Positions 48,222-60,777 of a stretch of DNA of 64,000 nt are shown one piece after another. The stretch is from Rhabditoides inermis. Its lineage: Eukaryota > Nematoda > Chromadorea > Rhabditida > Rhabditidae. Each line of letters opens with the position of its first letter. Within the stretch, counting starts at the first letter, position 1. The position numbers were made by a program, and so were the translations under genes. The notes beneath the pieces are model-generated. The model searched no databases and had not been told where the DNA came from. It was given only the letters and a program-made list of their open reading frames with translations. The DNA lies in contig CAWZYM010000405.1 of assembly GCA_963966185.1 (NCBI GenBank), forward strand, positions 294,501 through 358,500, read 5' to 3'.

Positions 48222-49766
48222 GCACGAGCCAGAGCGCCTGTAAACATACGCGTAAACAAGTAAACAACGTGTAAACAAGCCCCAATATAGCGTCTACGTA
48301 TACAAACAGGTAAACAAGTAAACTGTACTGTTGTTACTTGTTTACAAGTTGTTTCGACATGGATACTACGTGGTAAAATGGGTGAAACAGACAGAAACAA
48401 TATAGTCGCACGACGGTAGAGAGTAATGGGAGAAGATACGGCAAGTAACAGAGTAAACACTACAGTGCGAAGAAAGCACAACAAGTAGTGTCAGTGTGTG
48501 GTGTCGCATTTGGGTGGCAGACGTCACAAATAAGGAAGAAAGGAGAAGAGACTGGTTGGCATTGGCCCCGTTCACCCCACATAAAATCGGACAGTGTCAA
48601 GTGCTCATAATCGAAAAGCAAACGGCAAGGCTGTGGCAGTGAATTCAATTGCCACAAACGACGTTTAGGCTCTTGGCACATGGCCTCAAGGTAAACCGCC
48701 CCGCAGGCGGCGGCGTGTGCCGCGTGTGAAAAGAAAGCCCCGCCAACCGGAATGCGGTGCGCGGCCGGTGGTGGCAAAAGGGCGCGAGGAATCGGAAAGG
48801 ACTACGCACAATCAATGCTCACTGCATGGAGACAGTAGACACGCTCGATCCAACCAACCAATACGGCTGAATGACAAGAGCGAACCAGCACGACAGTAAA
48901 GCGACTGACTCGGGGGTGTAATGTCTGAAAGAAGATAGTGCGAGCTCGCTATTTAGAGTGGTAGTGGTAGTGAAGGAGAGAGAGAGACGCGTGCGGTCAG
49001 CTGGTAAATATATACGGAAAGAGTGATGGTGGGTCCTGGAGTAAATAGCCTTGATAGCGGGTGCGGAGTCTAATGACAGAGGGACTGCCTCATTTCACCC
49101 CCCCCCCTCCGATCCACGCCAATAACAACAACCTCATTAGAGAGGAGCGCGGGCGGTGAGCGAGTGAGTGAGTGCGCGAGAGATGGCGCAGAAAGAGGAG
49201 AGCGCAGACTCACGCGCACTGCTTCTTAGAGAGAGGTTGATTGAATTCCGCGCAATTCTTCCCGAAATCAGGAACGCCAAACTGCCGCCATCTATCAAGC
49301 ACACGCCAGGGACGCGGCGGCGGCCAAATGAGGTTGCGAGTAGTCGCAGTCGGAACAAGGAATGAGGCTAGCAGGCTAGACGGACAGTGAGTGAGGTTGA
49401 GGCACGCATACGCACAAAATCAAGGCTGCGACCTCGGCAATTGACCCACCTCTCTAGCAGCGTGTACATGTGCCCGAGTCACAGCGAGAGCGGAATATAA
49501 TCGGCGTGTGTGCGTGCGCTGTGCAGCAAGGGTGTGGTGGTAGGGCACAGTCAAAAGTGACCTTCGCTTCGGAGCGGCACCACCTGCCAGGCAGCCTCTA
49601 TCACCCACCCTATCACAGACAGTGCGGGATGTGAAAGACACACATACACACATACCGAGGCAAAGACAAGAGTAGAAAACTGGTTCTAGTGCTTTCGGAT
49701 CGGAGGGCGATCCTCATTACAGAGTGAGGAGGGGAAACCGCTCAGACACAGCACGAGTCACACGAT

Positions 49767-49809
<43 letters not shown>

Positions 49810-49965
49810 GCGACAGCGACACGAAACAAGCAATAGGAAAGCAATGCGTGTGTTGGCGTGTCCTCATCACAAAAAGGATAGGCGGCGGGGTCAGCCGAGC
49901 CAGCCGTCGATCCTCTCACCCCAAGCCACCTGGCCCCTATTAGGCTGTCACTGTGAGCGAGAGAA

Positions 49966-50018
<53 letters not shown>

Positions 50019-51064
50019 AGGAGGCAGCACACACCTCAATTTGCACAGCCGTCAACCAAGCAGAGATCGATCTGGATCGGCACCGAGATCAGCTGATGCC
50101 CCGGGGAGAGAGCGGCTAGCGACTATCTCTGATAATGGAAAGGCAACTGGGTCAGTGCGAACGCCGCTGCGATCAGAGAAAGAGAAGGCAAGCCTGGTGG
50201 GAACTGGATCCCACACACACACACACACGGCTGGAATGCACTGGGCACGTCGAAAATTGGCTAATGTACATCCGAGGGAGAGAGTGAGTAGCTGGCGGCT
50301 GGTATAGCCTTGAAACGGCATCCGCTGATAACTGATCCGAATCTCTGCGATGCGCGCGCCGGATCCGGAAAGCGAAAGTGGCTCGCGGCGGCGCCGTTCG
50401 GAGGAGTGAGAGTGCGTGTCCATCCGCGGAAAGAGAAAACCAAAGAGGGACAAGGAGGGAAACGCGCGCGTATGTGTGTTGATTCAAGGATCGACGGACG
50501 ACACATACACACACACACACACGTATACCTGTCTACATTGGGGTCATGAGAGTGAGAGGACGGTGAGAAAGAAGAGAGAGAGAGAGAGAGGAATCATCAA
50601 TTGATCCCCGTCTTTCTCTCGCTCGCTCCGCTCGCTCAAAAGACGGCTGGTTAGTTCGCACGGCAATTATCGCCCCCGATAGACGAAGACACGACCATTA
50701 GCATATACACAACACACACGCGCACGTACAGCCGATCAATCACGCGCGCTAATCGATAAATCAAACGCAGACATCAATTAATATCGAAAAAAAAACACGG
50801 CGCAATTACGGCGGCGGCGACCGAAACAATAAGAAACTGACCGCTCTCTCTCTCTCCCGCGCACGCTCACATGAGGATAAAAGAGCGCGCGCTTCCGAGA
50901 GACACCAGACGGCTGCAGCCGTTTTCGTCATCAACAAACACCGAATACACACAAGAAAAGGGAGAGTTTTATCTGGAGTGGCGCAGCGGCGGGTCAAGAG
51001 GGGCTCGCGGCTGCGTGTGTGAGTGAGTGAGTGAGACGAGGAGGGGACCACCCACTGGGTCTGT
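48222..51064. other. Intergenic region between tetraspanin and phosphatase genes
   Basis: Upstream of the tetraspanin ATG and downstream of the phosphatase stop. It contains (GA)n tracts at 49765-49807 and 49963-50011, short (CA)n runs near 50215 and 50505, and many AGAG-rich patches. It should hold the tetraspanin promoter and perhaps non-coding 5' exons. No coding exon is supported on either strand. Confidence 0.55.
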
Positions 51065-52412
51065 CTAGTAGGGTTTCCGCGACGACGGCTGGCTGAGCAT
51101 CGACGGATCGTAGGAGGCGTTCTGCGAGTGCGTGAGCGGGGGGATGGGCGAGCCGGCGATGCGCCACTGTCCCGACTCCTCGACCACCTGCAACGACGGT
51201 ATACTGTACTCTGAACACGGTGTACTGTAGGCTACTGTAGGCTACCCTAGGCTATTTGAAAACATGATCAGTGCCACAAAAACTGCCCGGCTACGGTATA
51301 AGTGGTTTGTCGTTCGTTTTGTCATGGTAGCAAACTGTAGATTGATTTACACGTATCTCTCCTCTCTACGGCACGCCCCATTGAATTCGAATGTCTTTGT
51401 ATGGTGGCTGTGTGTTACGACAGTCCGATTCGACCGCGCGGGCCCGGAATTGGTCAAGCGTAGTAGACGGATTGACCACGCGGTAATCCCATGTAATATC
51501 GAAAAAGGGAACGCGCGTCGACCTTTTCCAGAGGGAGTGATCGCATCACCCGCAGAGACTGGAACGCGCGCGGATCGAACTACGGCTCATGCGACGGGGT
51601 GGACGGCTATGTCGAAACGTTGGACTATCACGTGGCGGCGCATGGTACGAATATTGTGTCATGGGTTCCTACTGATTATCTAGAAAGACTACTGATTCCA
51701 ATACAGTGGACAGATAGGGAGGAAGAGAGTGAGAGAGTGTGTGTGCAGGCGCACCTGTAGGGTGGCGAGGTAGGGTGTGTTGTGGAGCACTTGGAAGAAG
51801 TCCTCGTTGTGACGCGGCTCCCGACCGCACAGCTGCCGCGTACACGTGTCCAGCGACGCGCCGTGCGCCACCAGCAGGATGTTGCCTGAAACAGGGACAT
51901 ACTGTAGGCGTACTGTAAGCTGATCTCCGCAGTGGTTACTGGTTAGACTACTGATCCAATAGACAGGGAGACGCTTGAAGTATTGACGGGTACTATTAGG
52001 ATACTCTTGAAGTACTGTACTGTGAGCTGTGACTGCTACAGCGTTTTATAGAAATACTGTTCCATTTAGCTCTGTAGCGATAATGCGCAAGTCATTGCAA
52101 CTGTGCTGTAGTGTATTTACAGTAGATGTCGAGTGCTACACTGTATCTGCAGACAATGCACCCCCCCCAAAGTACAAATAATTTCTCGGTGTAAGTACAC
52201 GTTTACAACGACAACCGGCGGAGATTTGTTTTGCCAGACGCCAGACAGACACTGACACAAACTGAAAACGTTAACCATAAACCTTCACAGAGTCTGAGTG
52301 ATTCACGTTATCTGAATCACACGATGTTTCAGTTACCCGGATTCGCACCGCAATCAATCACATCCGAGCGGCTAATCGTCTCTCTCCCCCCCCCCTCTCT
52401 CTCTCTCCCTCT

Positions 52413-52460
<48 letters not shown>

Positions 52461-53419
52461 CCAGGGCCTGTTCGCGTACCGTTCGGAATCCGCGTTCAAA
52501 GGACGCGGGGCGCTCGCGTTTCCGAGTGAATAAACAATTAGCCATGCCGGGGGTATGATGGAGTGATTACGGTATTAGGGATTCCGGTTGATGCCGGTTG
52601 CGCGCGGTTCTTTGTGCCACTAGACACCTGCTGGCTATTGTTCACCGGCGGATAAAAGGGAGAGAGAGGGTGGCAAGAAATGGCAAAGCCACCTGCGGAT
52701 GCGGACAGCCGCGGCAACCGTCACGAGGGAGAGAGACTGTTTGGTAAGAGAGCACCATTCTGCTGGCATAATCGGAGAGGGACCCGCATAAACGCTTATT
52801 CTGTCATGCAGTGCCCGCGAATCTGCTATTGACGCTTCAACATTTGAATTCAAAGAAGGTAGTACGCGCGGCCACATATATCAGTGAATGATTTAGATTT
52901 CGAAAACTGTGTTGTCGACGCCGGAACTTCATGGCGTCTGCTGTCATTTCCAAACTCCCAATAACAAAACTGTTGTTCATTCTCCGGTAGGTGATACCGA
53001 CTACTTTCGTCAGCTTTCATGCTTTTGACATGTGCGTTCACTGACCGGTGGGGTGTGTTCTTAGACTTGAGCTGCCGACTACCGTGAGGCGCCGTTCAAA
53101 ATGCATTCTCACCAGTTTCCACTCACCGGTGGTGTGTCTTATAAACTTCTAATGAGTTGCCATTCAACTTCCGTGAGGCACCGTTCCTAACGCATTTTGA
53201 TGTTATTGACATCACCGTTCTACTCACCGGTGGGGTGTCTTCTGATGAGCTGCTGGACGAGTGAGTAGCTCCTTTCATAGTAGAGGTGGAGCGATTCGTC
53301 CAGACGAAGATCGATCTCCCTCACCAACGGGTTGTACGAGGCGTTCACCGGGTAGCCTGCAACGCTTCCCTCTCCCTCCTTCCCTCCCTCCATCTCTCCC
53401 CCTCCCTCCCTCCCTCCCT

Positions 53420-53460
<41 letters not shown>

Positions 53461-55547
53461 TCCCTCTCCTTCTCTATCGCTCTCTTACCAATGAACTAGA
53501 CAAAACACACGAACACAGAATAAGAGAGATGGGAAGAGAAAGAGAGAGAGACTAGACCAAGTGTTTATAAGGTGTGGTACCGAGCTTGGCGAGTTCCTGC
53601 GGTGTCATCCAGCTGGGTCGGCCCGTCCGGCACCACTGCATCCACTCGAACAGACCCGGCTCGATCGAGATCTCCAGCTTCGAGTCCACACCTACAACGA
53701 GGTTTTTGTGTTGTTTTGTCTTCACCTATTGATTATGGATATGGATAAACCATTATGTGATTTTAAGGTTCTTAGATTGTGCCGGTCAGTATTTTCACAT
53801 CCCCTTCCATCTCGATTTTGTGCGTTTCGAATGAACAGTTCACCAGTTGCGAAAAGACTTTTAAATTTATTACACCGCAAGGATGTTTCAAGCTTCAACA
53901 CTCGCCACGCTTTTCGAACATCAGTTGTGATTGTGAAGAGATTCGACGCGTTTTATCCAAGAGTACTCACTTTTCTTTTCTTTTATAAACGCTGTGTTCT
54001 GTTCATTTCATTACTTCTGCTTTGTTTCTTCTTTCTCTGAGTTGTCAGAATCGTAAAAGTCATGTGCCGATCTTGAACTCTTACTGATAATAAGATAAAC
54101 CGTGTAATTTCTTACTACCAATGAGTACCATTTGCTACACTCTCGGCGCATAAGACCAGTGCGATGGATATGTTCTAAACATCTTGAATAGCGATACCGA
54201 ATACATTATTTGATTAGATTTTGATTAGAATGAGTGTCGTCTCACCGAGTCCCTTGAGTATGCCGACGGTGGTCTGGACACAGCGGAGGGCGGACGAGCA
54301 GTAGACGTGCTGGATATCGACGCCGTGATCGCGCATGCAGCGACCTGAGGAGAGATGTGAAAGTGTCAAGAAGGAGTAGATGTGAAGAAGGTGTCAAGAA
54401 GGAGTAGATGTGAAGAATGTGTCAAGTCTCAAGAATGAGTCGATGTCAAGAAGGAGCAGATGTAAAGAAGGTTTTCCCTCGATTCAGATTGCTGTTGGCA
54501 CTACATTACACCATAGCCCAGTGATTTTCCAAGGAAAGATCAGTGAGTAGCTGTTTGTTTATTCATTCATTGCATAAAGTATAAATGACTGTGATGTAAA
54601 TTCTAACACCCATACATCACAAAAGTATCTATTGTAAATTATTGTGAACGACACGCCACACGCACTACAGTGTGTGTTCAATGGGAAAGATTTGATATAA
54701 AAGCGAAGTATTCCACTATGTTTTGCTATTCACAACTTGTAGAGTTAGTTTTGTAGTTGGCATCTACTATCATCTACAGTTAGCACCAACGAAACAAATA
54801 CGAAACAAACACCAACGAAACAATATGCCCACAAATGCATGTACTTGTTCTGTGAGTCAGAACCTCAGAACTACGATAAAATACACGACATGCCTATAAT
54901 AGAATAGGAAATGTTGTACTAGAACGCACCAGTGAGCTTGCTCTGTAGGTATCCCATCTCTGTGAGCGGGGTGTCGGACGCGAACTTCTGCCAGCCGTCC
55001 TTCCGCTTCGGCACATTGCGGGGCAGGTTCACATCGAACGGACGGTATCTGAACGCTCAGTTTAGAAGCTTTAGATGCCAAACGTTTAAGATGAAGTCAG
55101 TTAGTACATCATTTCCAGAGGCTACTACATAGCTTCAAGAAGATAAAATGATGATAAGATGATACTATTGATAAACAATGATAAGCATACCTTCCATTAG
55201 CGTCGAATGCTTTTCGCATCCAGCTCACGCCCTGCTCGTTAAACACAAAATCGCATCTGAAACGAATACACAAATTTCGAAACGGGCGAATTTCAGTAAT
55301 CCAACGACGTCAAAGTGATGATACGATCGTGTGTGTGTGTGTGTGTGAAACGTACACCTCAACACACCTCAAGATTAGACAAAGGAAAAACGAAGCGTAT
55401 CGAACGTGTACATCAACTTTTAGAGGGACACGTACTATAACGATGTTTGATGTTATTTATATTATTACCATTATTACTATTACTATCAAAATTCCAAAAC
55501 CTATACCTCTCTCCGTGCCTGACAATAATGACCCGTCTACCTTCCAT
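51065..55547 (-). CDS. UBASH3/STS-type histidine phosphatase (stand-alone)
   Basis: Eight exons give 272 residues: 55547-55507, 55256-55191, 55048-54930, 54344-54246, 53691-53581, 53356-53228, 51885-51755, 51187-51065. The catalytic RHG motif is complete (VIIVRHGER), followed by [56 protein letters not shown] (second catalytic Arg), [11 protein letters not shown] and the second His motif [17 protein letters not shown]; it ends near [12 protein letters not shown]. This order matches the C-terminal phosphatase domain of UBASH3A/B (STS-2/STS-1), which dephosphorylates Tyr-phosphorylated kinases in vertebrates. No UBA, 2H-phosphodiesterase or SH3 part is present. The ATG lies 15 bases behind a CTTTCAG acceptor, so the short form is likely complete, but an upstream exon cannot be excluded. 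Confidence 0.88.
52381..52457 (+). repeat. C/CT-rich tract in a phosphatase intron
   Basis: A C run followed by nearly pure (CT)n, about 75 bases. Confidence 0.9.
53037..53250 (-). repeat. Tandem decayed copies of an exon end and splice donor
   Basis: About 90-base units: the true exon end and donor at 53228 (CACCCCACCG|GTGAGT on the minus strand) and two diverged copies further into the intron, around 53126 and 53044. All keep ACCGGTGGNGTG on the plus strand, and the two copies share CCGTGAGGCRCCGTTC. Confidence 0.75.
53363..53475 (+). repeat. CCCTCCCT/CT pyrimidine tract
   Basis: Long C/T-only tract of (CCTC)n followed by (CT)n in a phosphatase intron; on the transcript strand it is purine-only. 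Confidence 0.9.
54355..54470 (+). repeat. Tandem GTGTCAAGAAGGAGTAGAT repeat
   Basis: Three to four imperfect units of 27-35 bases (GTCAAGAAGGAGTAGATGTG and variants) in the phosphatase intron 54345-54929. Confidence 0.8.
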
Positions 55548-56367
55548 CGTGTATGTGTGAATCTGAAAGCACAACAAATGAGTAAACAACAACAAAAGTC
55601 TCGGAATAACCAAAGAACAACTGCGAAAGCTGCGGAGTGGATGATAGTGTGGAATAGCGAAACGGTTTTCGCAATTATCTGTTTCTGCGCTCTCTCTCTC
55701 TCTCTCTCTCTCCCCGTTTTGGCCTGACCGCATTTCGGATTTCGGATCCGAAAGGTCGTATCACATACCCGGAGAAACGTATTGCAACGGAAACGTTTGA
55801 ATTAGTAGTAAGTAACATATAAACTACCGGATTACACTTATCGCAGCGAATTTGCCGTATGTAAAAAAAACACTAACAATTCGCAGACAGAACAGCGTAA
55901 ACACACGAAAACAGAAGCGTGAGAGAAGAATGAGAGAATACCGGGAGAGAGAGAAAGAGAAGGATTATGACCTTACCAGTAGGAATGTGAGAGACAATGG
56001 ATGACGCGCGAAAAAAAACAGGCGAGAACACATGTTTACAAACGAGCAATGTAGGAAGACAGTGCAGGGACAGGTGTCGGTTTGAGTGCTCAAGAGAGCA
56101 CCTCTCTCCCTCTCTCCCTCCCTCTCTCTCGGGTGAGCGGATATCTGAGATGTAAATGAGAGATCCGTTCGTTCTCTCTACTAGCGTCGTGTTTGCCGAA
56201 TGCAAGTGTCAATCGAAAGAGCGCAATTCGCTCAAAAATAGCGAGAAGAGAGACGGGGAAGGTGGGAGAGAGAGACGGAAGAGAGAGAGAGGGGGGAGAG
56301 ACAAGGTGAACTGTCTTCTCTCTCTTTCTCTTCGATTGGATCGATACCTACTTGTCTGCACCATACG

Positions 56368-56411
<44 letters not shown>

Positions 56412-57074
56412 GTTGTCACTTTGTTGTGATCGCTGAACCGAGGTGGCATTGTTGCCTGCCGCGCTCTCGCGTCTCTTCTCTGCCTTTTTTGGCATCGTTT
56501 CAGAACGCAAAAAGTCAAACCAGTGTGTGACTCGTCATGTAAGACGATATGAAAAGAACCAACACCCAGAAAACCATAATATTTACAATTATTTCACCAT
56601 GAAGTAGTCAAGGAACTAGACAAAAAACTCAACTATACATACAGCCACAATACATATCAATTCATGACAAAATTTCATCCTCTTACATGATAGGATAAGA
56701 GAACATACCACAACAAAACACGATAAAGTAGAACCTATAAAAACTCGGGTTCATTGAGCGGCGCGCTCAGGAGCTCTCTTATATAAGCTTTCCACGAGGG
56801 TGTTTTGATGGTTTCTGTGTAGTGAGAGGGAAAGTGCGGTGTTCCAATGCTCGACTCCTTTACATGCCTATTCAAGCTAAGGAAACAACAAAACAACGAT
56901 GTAATTACCGGAATGCCATAGCTAAGGCATAGCGACAGACGCGGTTATAACCACTATACTACCAAAGAAGAAGAAGAAGAAGATCTTGGCCCTACTGCAT
57001 GCTCCCATTCATATTATTGTGAATGCAATGTAATGTACAGGATAAATATCTGAACTCGTAGACAGCGTACGAAC

Positions 57075-57487
57075 TAGAGATGGGCGAATAATGTTTTTGG
57101 ACGAATAACGAATAATTTTTATTCGTTCGATTAATCGTCGAGTTCGATTATTCGAATATTATTCGATTAATCGTCAGCGCTCGAATAACGAATAAAATTT
57201 ATTCTATTATTCGATTAATCGATTAATCGACTGAATTTTTTTCTCAGAGGTATTTCTAAGTATTTCATGTGTTTTTGTGATCAATTATTCGAATAATTGA
57301 ACAATAAAGACGAATAACGAATAAAAATTATTCGATCGATCAATCGAACAGATATTTTATTCGAATATTATTCGATTAATCGTGAGATCTCGAATAACGA
57401 ATAAAAATTATTCGATTAATCGATTAATGGATTAATCGAATAATTATTCGGGTTTTATTCGTATTCGATTAATCGTGCACATCTCTA
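57075..57487. mobile_element. AT-rich palindromic MITE, hAT-like ends
   Basis: 413 bases starting TAGAGATGGGCGAATAA and ending GTGCACATCTCTA. The interior is a near-continuous set of TATTCGATTAATCGAATA palindromes. TAGAGATG-type ends are typical of hAT-derived MITEs. Flanks share GAACT (57071-57075 and 57490-57494 region), a possible degenerate target duplication. Confidence 0.72.
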
Positions 57488-58260
57488 CAGAACTATGGAA
57501 ACTGTGATTACGAACTATGGAAACTGTGATTTTTGTGTTCCGTCGTCTCGCGGCATTTGTTATTCGCTTTAGCCCGATTGTGCAGAGTGAATGAGCATCG
57601 AAACAACTATATTACAAGCGCCTTGAGATAAGTGAAACATTGCAGTGGATTGCATTTGCATAGCTTTGCAGATGTGTACGATAGGCAAGAGCGGCTGAGA
57701 AACAAAGCAACTCGGATTTCTACGAGTTTCATTTCAAGATGGTTGAATGAGCACCGAATCGCACAGTTCATTGTGAACCTCTCGTCTTGCGTCAACGAAA
57801 CACCTTGCACCGATCTATATGGAACTGTCAGTAGTGACTCGCACCCGATTCCCCGAACTTCTCGTTTCGTCTATCCACAAATCTGCATAGCTGTGTTCAA
57901 TGACGCATAGTTGCGTCGCTCGTGTCTACCTGTTCTCTCCTCCTCCTCTCATTTTTTTCACCGCCATGTAATCCGCCGGCGAAAATTGATAGACGACTTG
58001 GCGATATGCGTTTTTCCTCGCCTGCTGATCGGTTTTTGCCAGCCTGCGAAAGATGACCGGTCCTTCAGGCGTCCGCGGCGGCGGCGGCGCAAATTATGCA
58101 TATCAAAAGAGAGAGGGCGGCGGAGGGAGAAGGAGGAGAGATATGTGTAGACAACGACGTACTTTCCCGCGCCACTGCTTTGCATTTCTTTTGCAATATC
58201 CGATATTGCCAGTGGTTGGGGTGGGCGAGCCGTGTGTGAGATCCTGTTTGGCGGAGGAGG

Positions 58261-58267
58261 GATAAAA
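58261..58267 (+). promoter_or_regulatory. TATA-like box of the Gly/Pro-rich gene
   Basis: GATAAAA about 80 bases before the start codon and just before a region suitable as a short 5' UTR. Confidence 0.5.
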
Positions 58268-58344
58268 GGAGGATCGGCGGGGTGATCTTCACACTGTGTG
58301 TGTTTGTCGCTTCCGCACCTCTACCACCTCCTCCTTCTACCACT

Positions 58345-59063
58345 ATGTTCGCCAAGGCCGCCCTCCTTCTCGCTCTCGCCTCCACCGCCCTCGCCTGTCT
58401 CGGTGAGCAGTAGCCGGATTGCTTACTGTATCCTGGTATTCTGTACTGTAGCTCGATACGGTATACTACTCTAGATACCGTAGGCTTACTGTGATTACCG
58501 TATCCCTTACAGGAGGCGGCGGCGGCGGTGGCTGCTGCGCTCCGTCGCAGGCCGGTCAGTGCGGTCCGGCGACGCCTCCCTGCTCGTCCAGCTACCAGGG
58601 CAGCTACGCAGCCGCCCCGTGAGTACCTATGGATTACTATAGATTACTGTAGGTTACTGTAGCATCCAAGACACAGTAGCATCGTACAGCTGAGTCACTT
58701 ATTTGGGTGACAAACTAACTCGTATAGCGCCTCCACTCTTATCGGCTTATCGCCCGAGTGAGTGAGGCGTATCAGCGCAACGTATTACTGTAGGAAAAGG
58801 GCAACCTGTCCCAATAGGAACACATGTAATGTAATGTTTATTTTCATCGGCAAGAATAGGCTATACATGCCATACATTAGACCATAATAAAAACGAAAAA
58901 CGCAACTACAATACAAGAATGTGCATTCTACCGTATTATTTGGCTTTGCAGTCCGTCGTACGCTGTTCCGCCGCCGCCCGCACCCGCCTACGGAGGAGGC
59001 GCGTACCCGTCGGCTGGCGGATACCCCACCGGAGGCGCCGGCGGAGCCTACCCCCATCCCTAG
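58345..59063 (+). CDS. Small secreted Gly/Pro-rich protein
   Basis: Three exons (58345-58402, 58513-58618, 58952-59063) give 91 residues. A signal peptide (MFAKAALLLALASTALA) is followed by CLGGGGGGGCCAPSQAGQCG, two more Cys, then a Tyr/Pro/Gly-rich tail (PPPPAPAYGGGAYPSAGG) ending AYPHP. Low-complexity secreted Gly/Tyr/Pro proteins of this kind are often cuticle, pharyngeal lining or antimicrobial-type (CNC/NLP-like) peptides in nematodes; no dibasic processing sites are present, so a structural role is more likely. I do not recognise the specific family. Confidence 0.75.
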
Positions 59064-60116
59064 AACCCTCGCATCCTAGATCCATGCTCAACCCGCAACC
59101 CCAGCATACTCTGAGATGAGATTATGTGTTTACGAGTGTTGAGCGATCCAGCCCCTCCCTCTTCTTATTCCCTTATTTATCATTGGTTGTCTGTACATTT
59201 CTGTGGCGGTGTGAAGATAAAGATATTTGTGCGTGAATGTGTGTGGGTGTGTTTGAAACATGTTGTGGCTTCCTGCGGAGCACAATGAAAGAGGATATGA
59301 TTCATATGATTGCGTCATTCACATCACCTTTTTTTCTTACTATGGACCGTGCATGTAATAAAGTTCGTTCCAAATACAAAAATGTTGTTAAAAAAAAGCA
59401 TGTTTCAATTGCGTGCAATACTGAAAGAAATTGACCACGATACGCAGTTTACTGTGTACTGTGCTCAGAATGGGTGCTGAAAAGCTCCTTTTAGATAGTG
59501 ACATTAGAAATCCTCTCGAGAGCGTGATAATACTTATCTCACAATACAATACAGTAGTGGAACATGTTGACATGTTGTTTTCTGTTTTCGGCACGGTGAC
59601 GAGGACTGTGAAGGAGTTTGTGAGCTGGCGGTGGCGGTGTCGACGATACGGTCAACCATTCAACCAGTACCGTTCAAGTGGGTACTCTCCAGAGAGTATA
59701 CTGTACATAATTATCATGCATATTATCGCAATCCCGCATCTTCAAATTAGCCTCTGATAAAATCTTTGTAATCATTGTAACAGTTTTAGAGAAAGAGAGA
59801 GAGATGATGACTTCTTTATTCTCATTTTTCTCTCTCATTACTATTTATTGGAACTGCACTGGCCAGAAAGAGAGAGAGGGGGAAAAGAGAAATTAAGTTG
59901 TTTTGCTGTTGACTAGACTTGCATACAGTTCTCGCCCCGCTTGGTGTTTCTTTTTCTTACGCGGAGTCGGCATTCTCACCAGCACACATGTTACAGACGA
60001 CTCACGATCACATAATATCCGGAAGTCGCGTATTCCAATGGCGATCTCCAGATGCTTTCTTTCTTACTTTCTCTTTTCTACCACCAGCCGTCAGCCATCA
60101 ACAAAAAATCGCTGCT
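59064..60116. other. Intergenic region, no gene seen
   Basis: Contains the 3' end of the Gly/Pro-rich gene (AATAAA at 59357-59362; a GATAAAG lies closer at about 59216) and the 5' region of the micropeptide candidate, whose presumed 5' acceptor (TTCTACCACCAG, ending 60087) is near its right end. No other coding exon found. Confidence 0.5.
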
Positions 60117-60399
60117 ATGAAACGTGAGTTTGTGAACGAATGATACGCATTCGATGAGAACAGTTACAGTATCCACCTTGCTATCTAATTTCGCCACCCC
60201 ACCGACTACTCGGATCGTGTAGTCGCGTGTGTGTTGGAGCACTCGGCATTTCCGGATGTGTACGGTGGGTATCTACGGTAAAAGCGCGTCCACGATACTT
60301 ACAGAAAACGCTGCCTTCATTGTCGCTGCTCTCCTCACGCTGACTGTCGTTCTTCTCCTTCTACTCGTTCTCTCGACGATCCTCATTCGATCAAGATGA
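60117..60399 (+). CDS. Candidate 33-residue transmembrane micropeptide
   Basis: Two exons, 60117-60123 and 60305-60399, give 33 residues: a short MKQN start, one continuous hydrophobic helix of about 25 residues (AAFIVAALLTLTVVLLLLLV then LSTILI) and a basic RSR end. The donor AAAC|GTGAGT is a full consensus and the acceptor ATACTTACAG is good. A second acceptor-like site 29 bases before the ATG suits trans-splicing. The arrangement resembles the regulin/sarcolamban type of single-pass micropeptides that sit in ER or plasma membrane, but no specific similarity is claimed. The small size makes a chance hydrophobic frame possible. Confidence 0.45.
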
Positions 60400-60777
60400 C
60401 AGTTTGGATTACGGTAGAAAAATATACTCTTCACTTGTTAGTTGACGCACAACAAAAAAAACTCCAAAGGTCTCGGGAAAGTTGTTCTACACGTGTATAT
60501 TCATTCATATTATCAATAACAATAATATAATCAACGACACAACCAAACAATTTTATTAATTGATTCGAGAACAACAGAATACCTATGACAGGTAACATAG
60601 CGAGAAGAGAGGGATACATAACGTGAATGTTATGGCGAGTATAAACCCGAAACTAACCAACAAGTAGAAGAACCGGCATCTGTGATGAGACCTACACATC
60701 AATGAAAGATGGTTGTCGAGGAATAATTATGAATTTGATATAACTCTGATTACAATGTATATATAAGGACCAAGTAC

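Larger units (their letters stand above)
55563..58344. other. Intergenic region with a MITE
   Basis: Upstream of the phosphatase and of the Gly/Pro-rich gene. It contains (GA)n at 56371-56408, the MITE at 57075-57487 and a GC-rich Arg-codon-like stretch near 58060-58140. A TATA-like GATAAAA (58261-58267) lies about 80 bases before the ATG at 58345. No other coding exon is supported. Confidence 0.55.
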
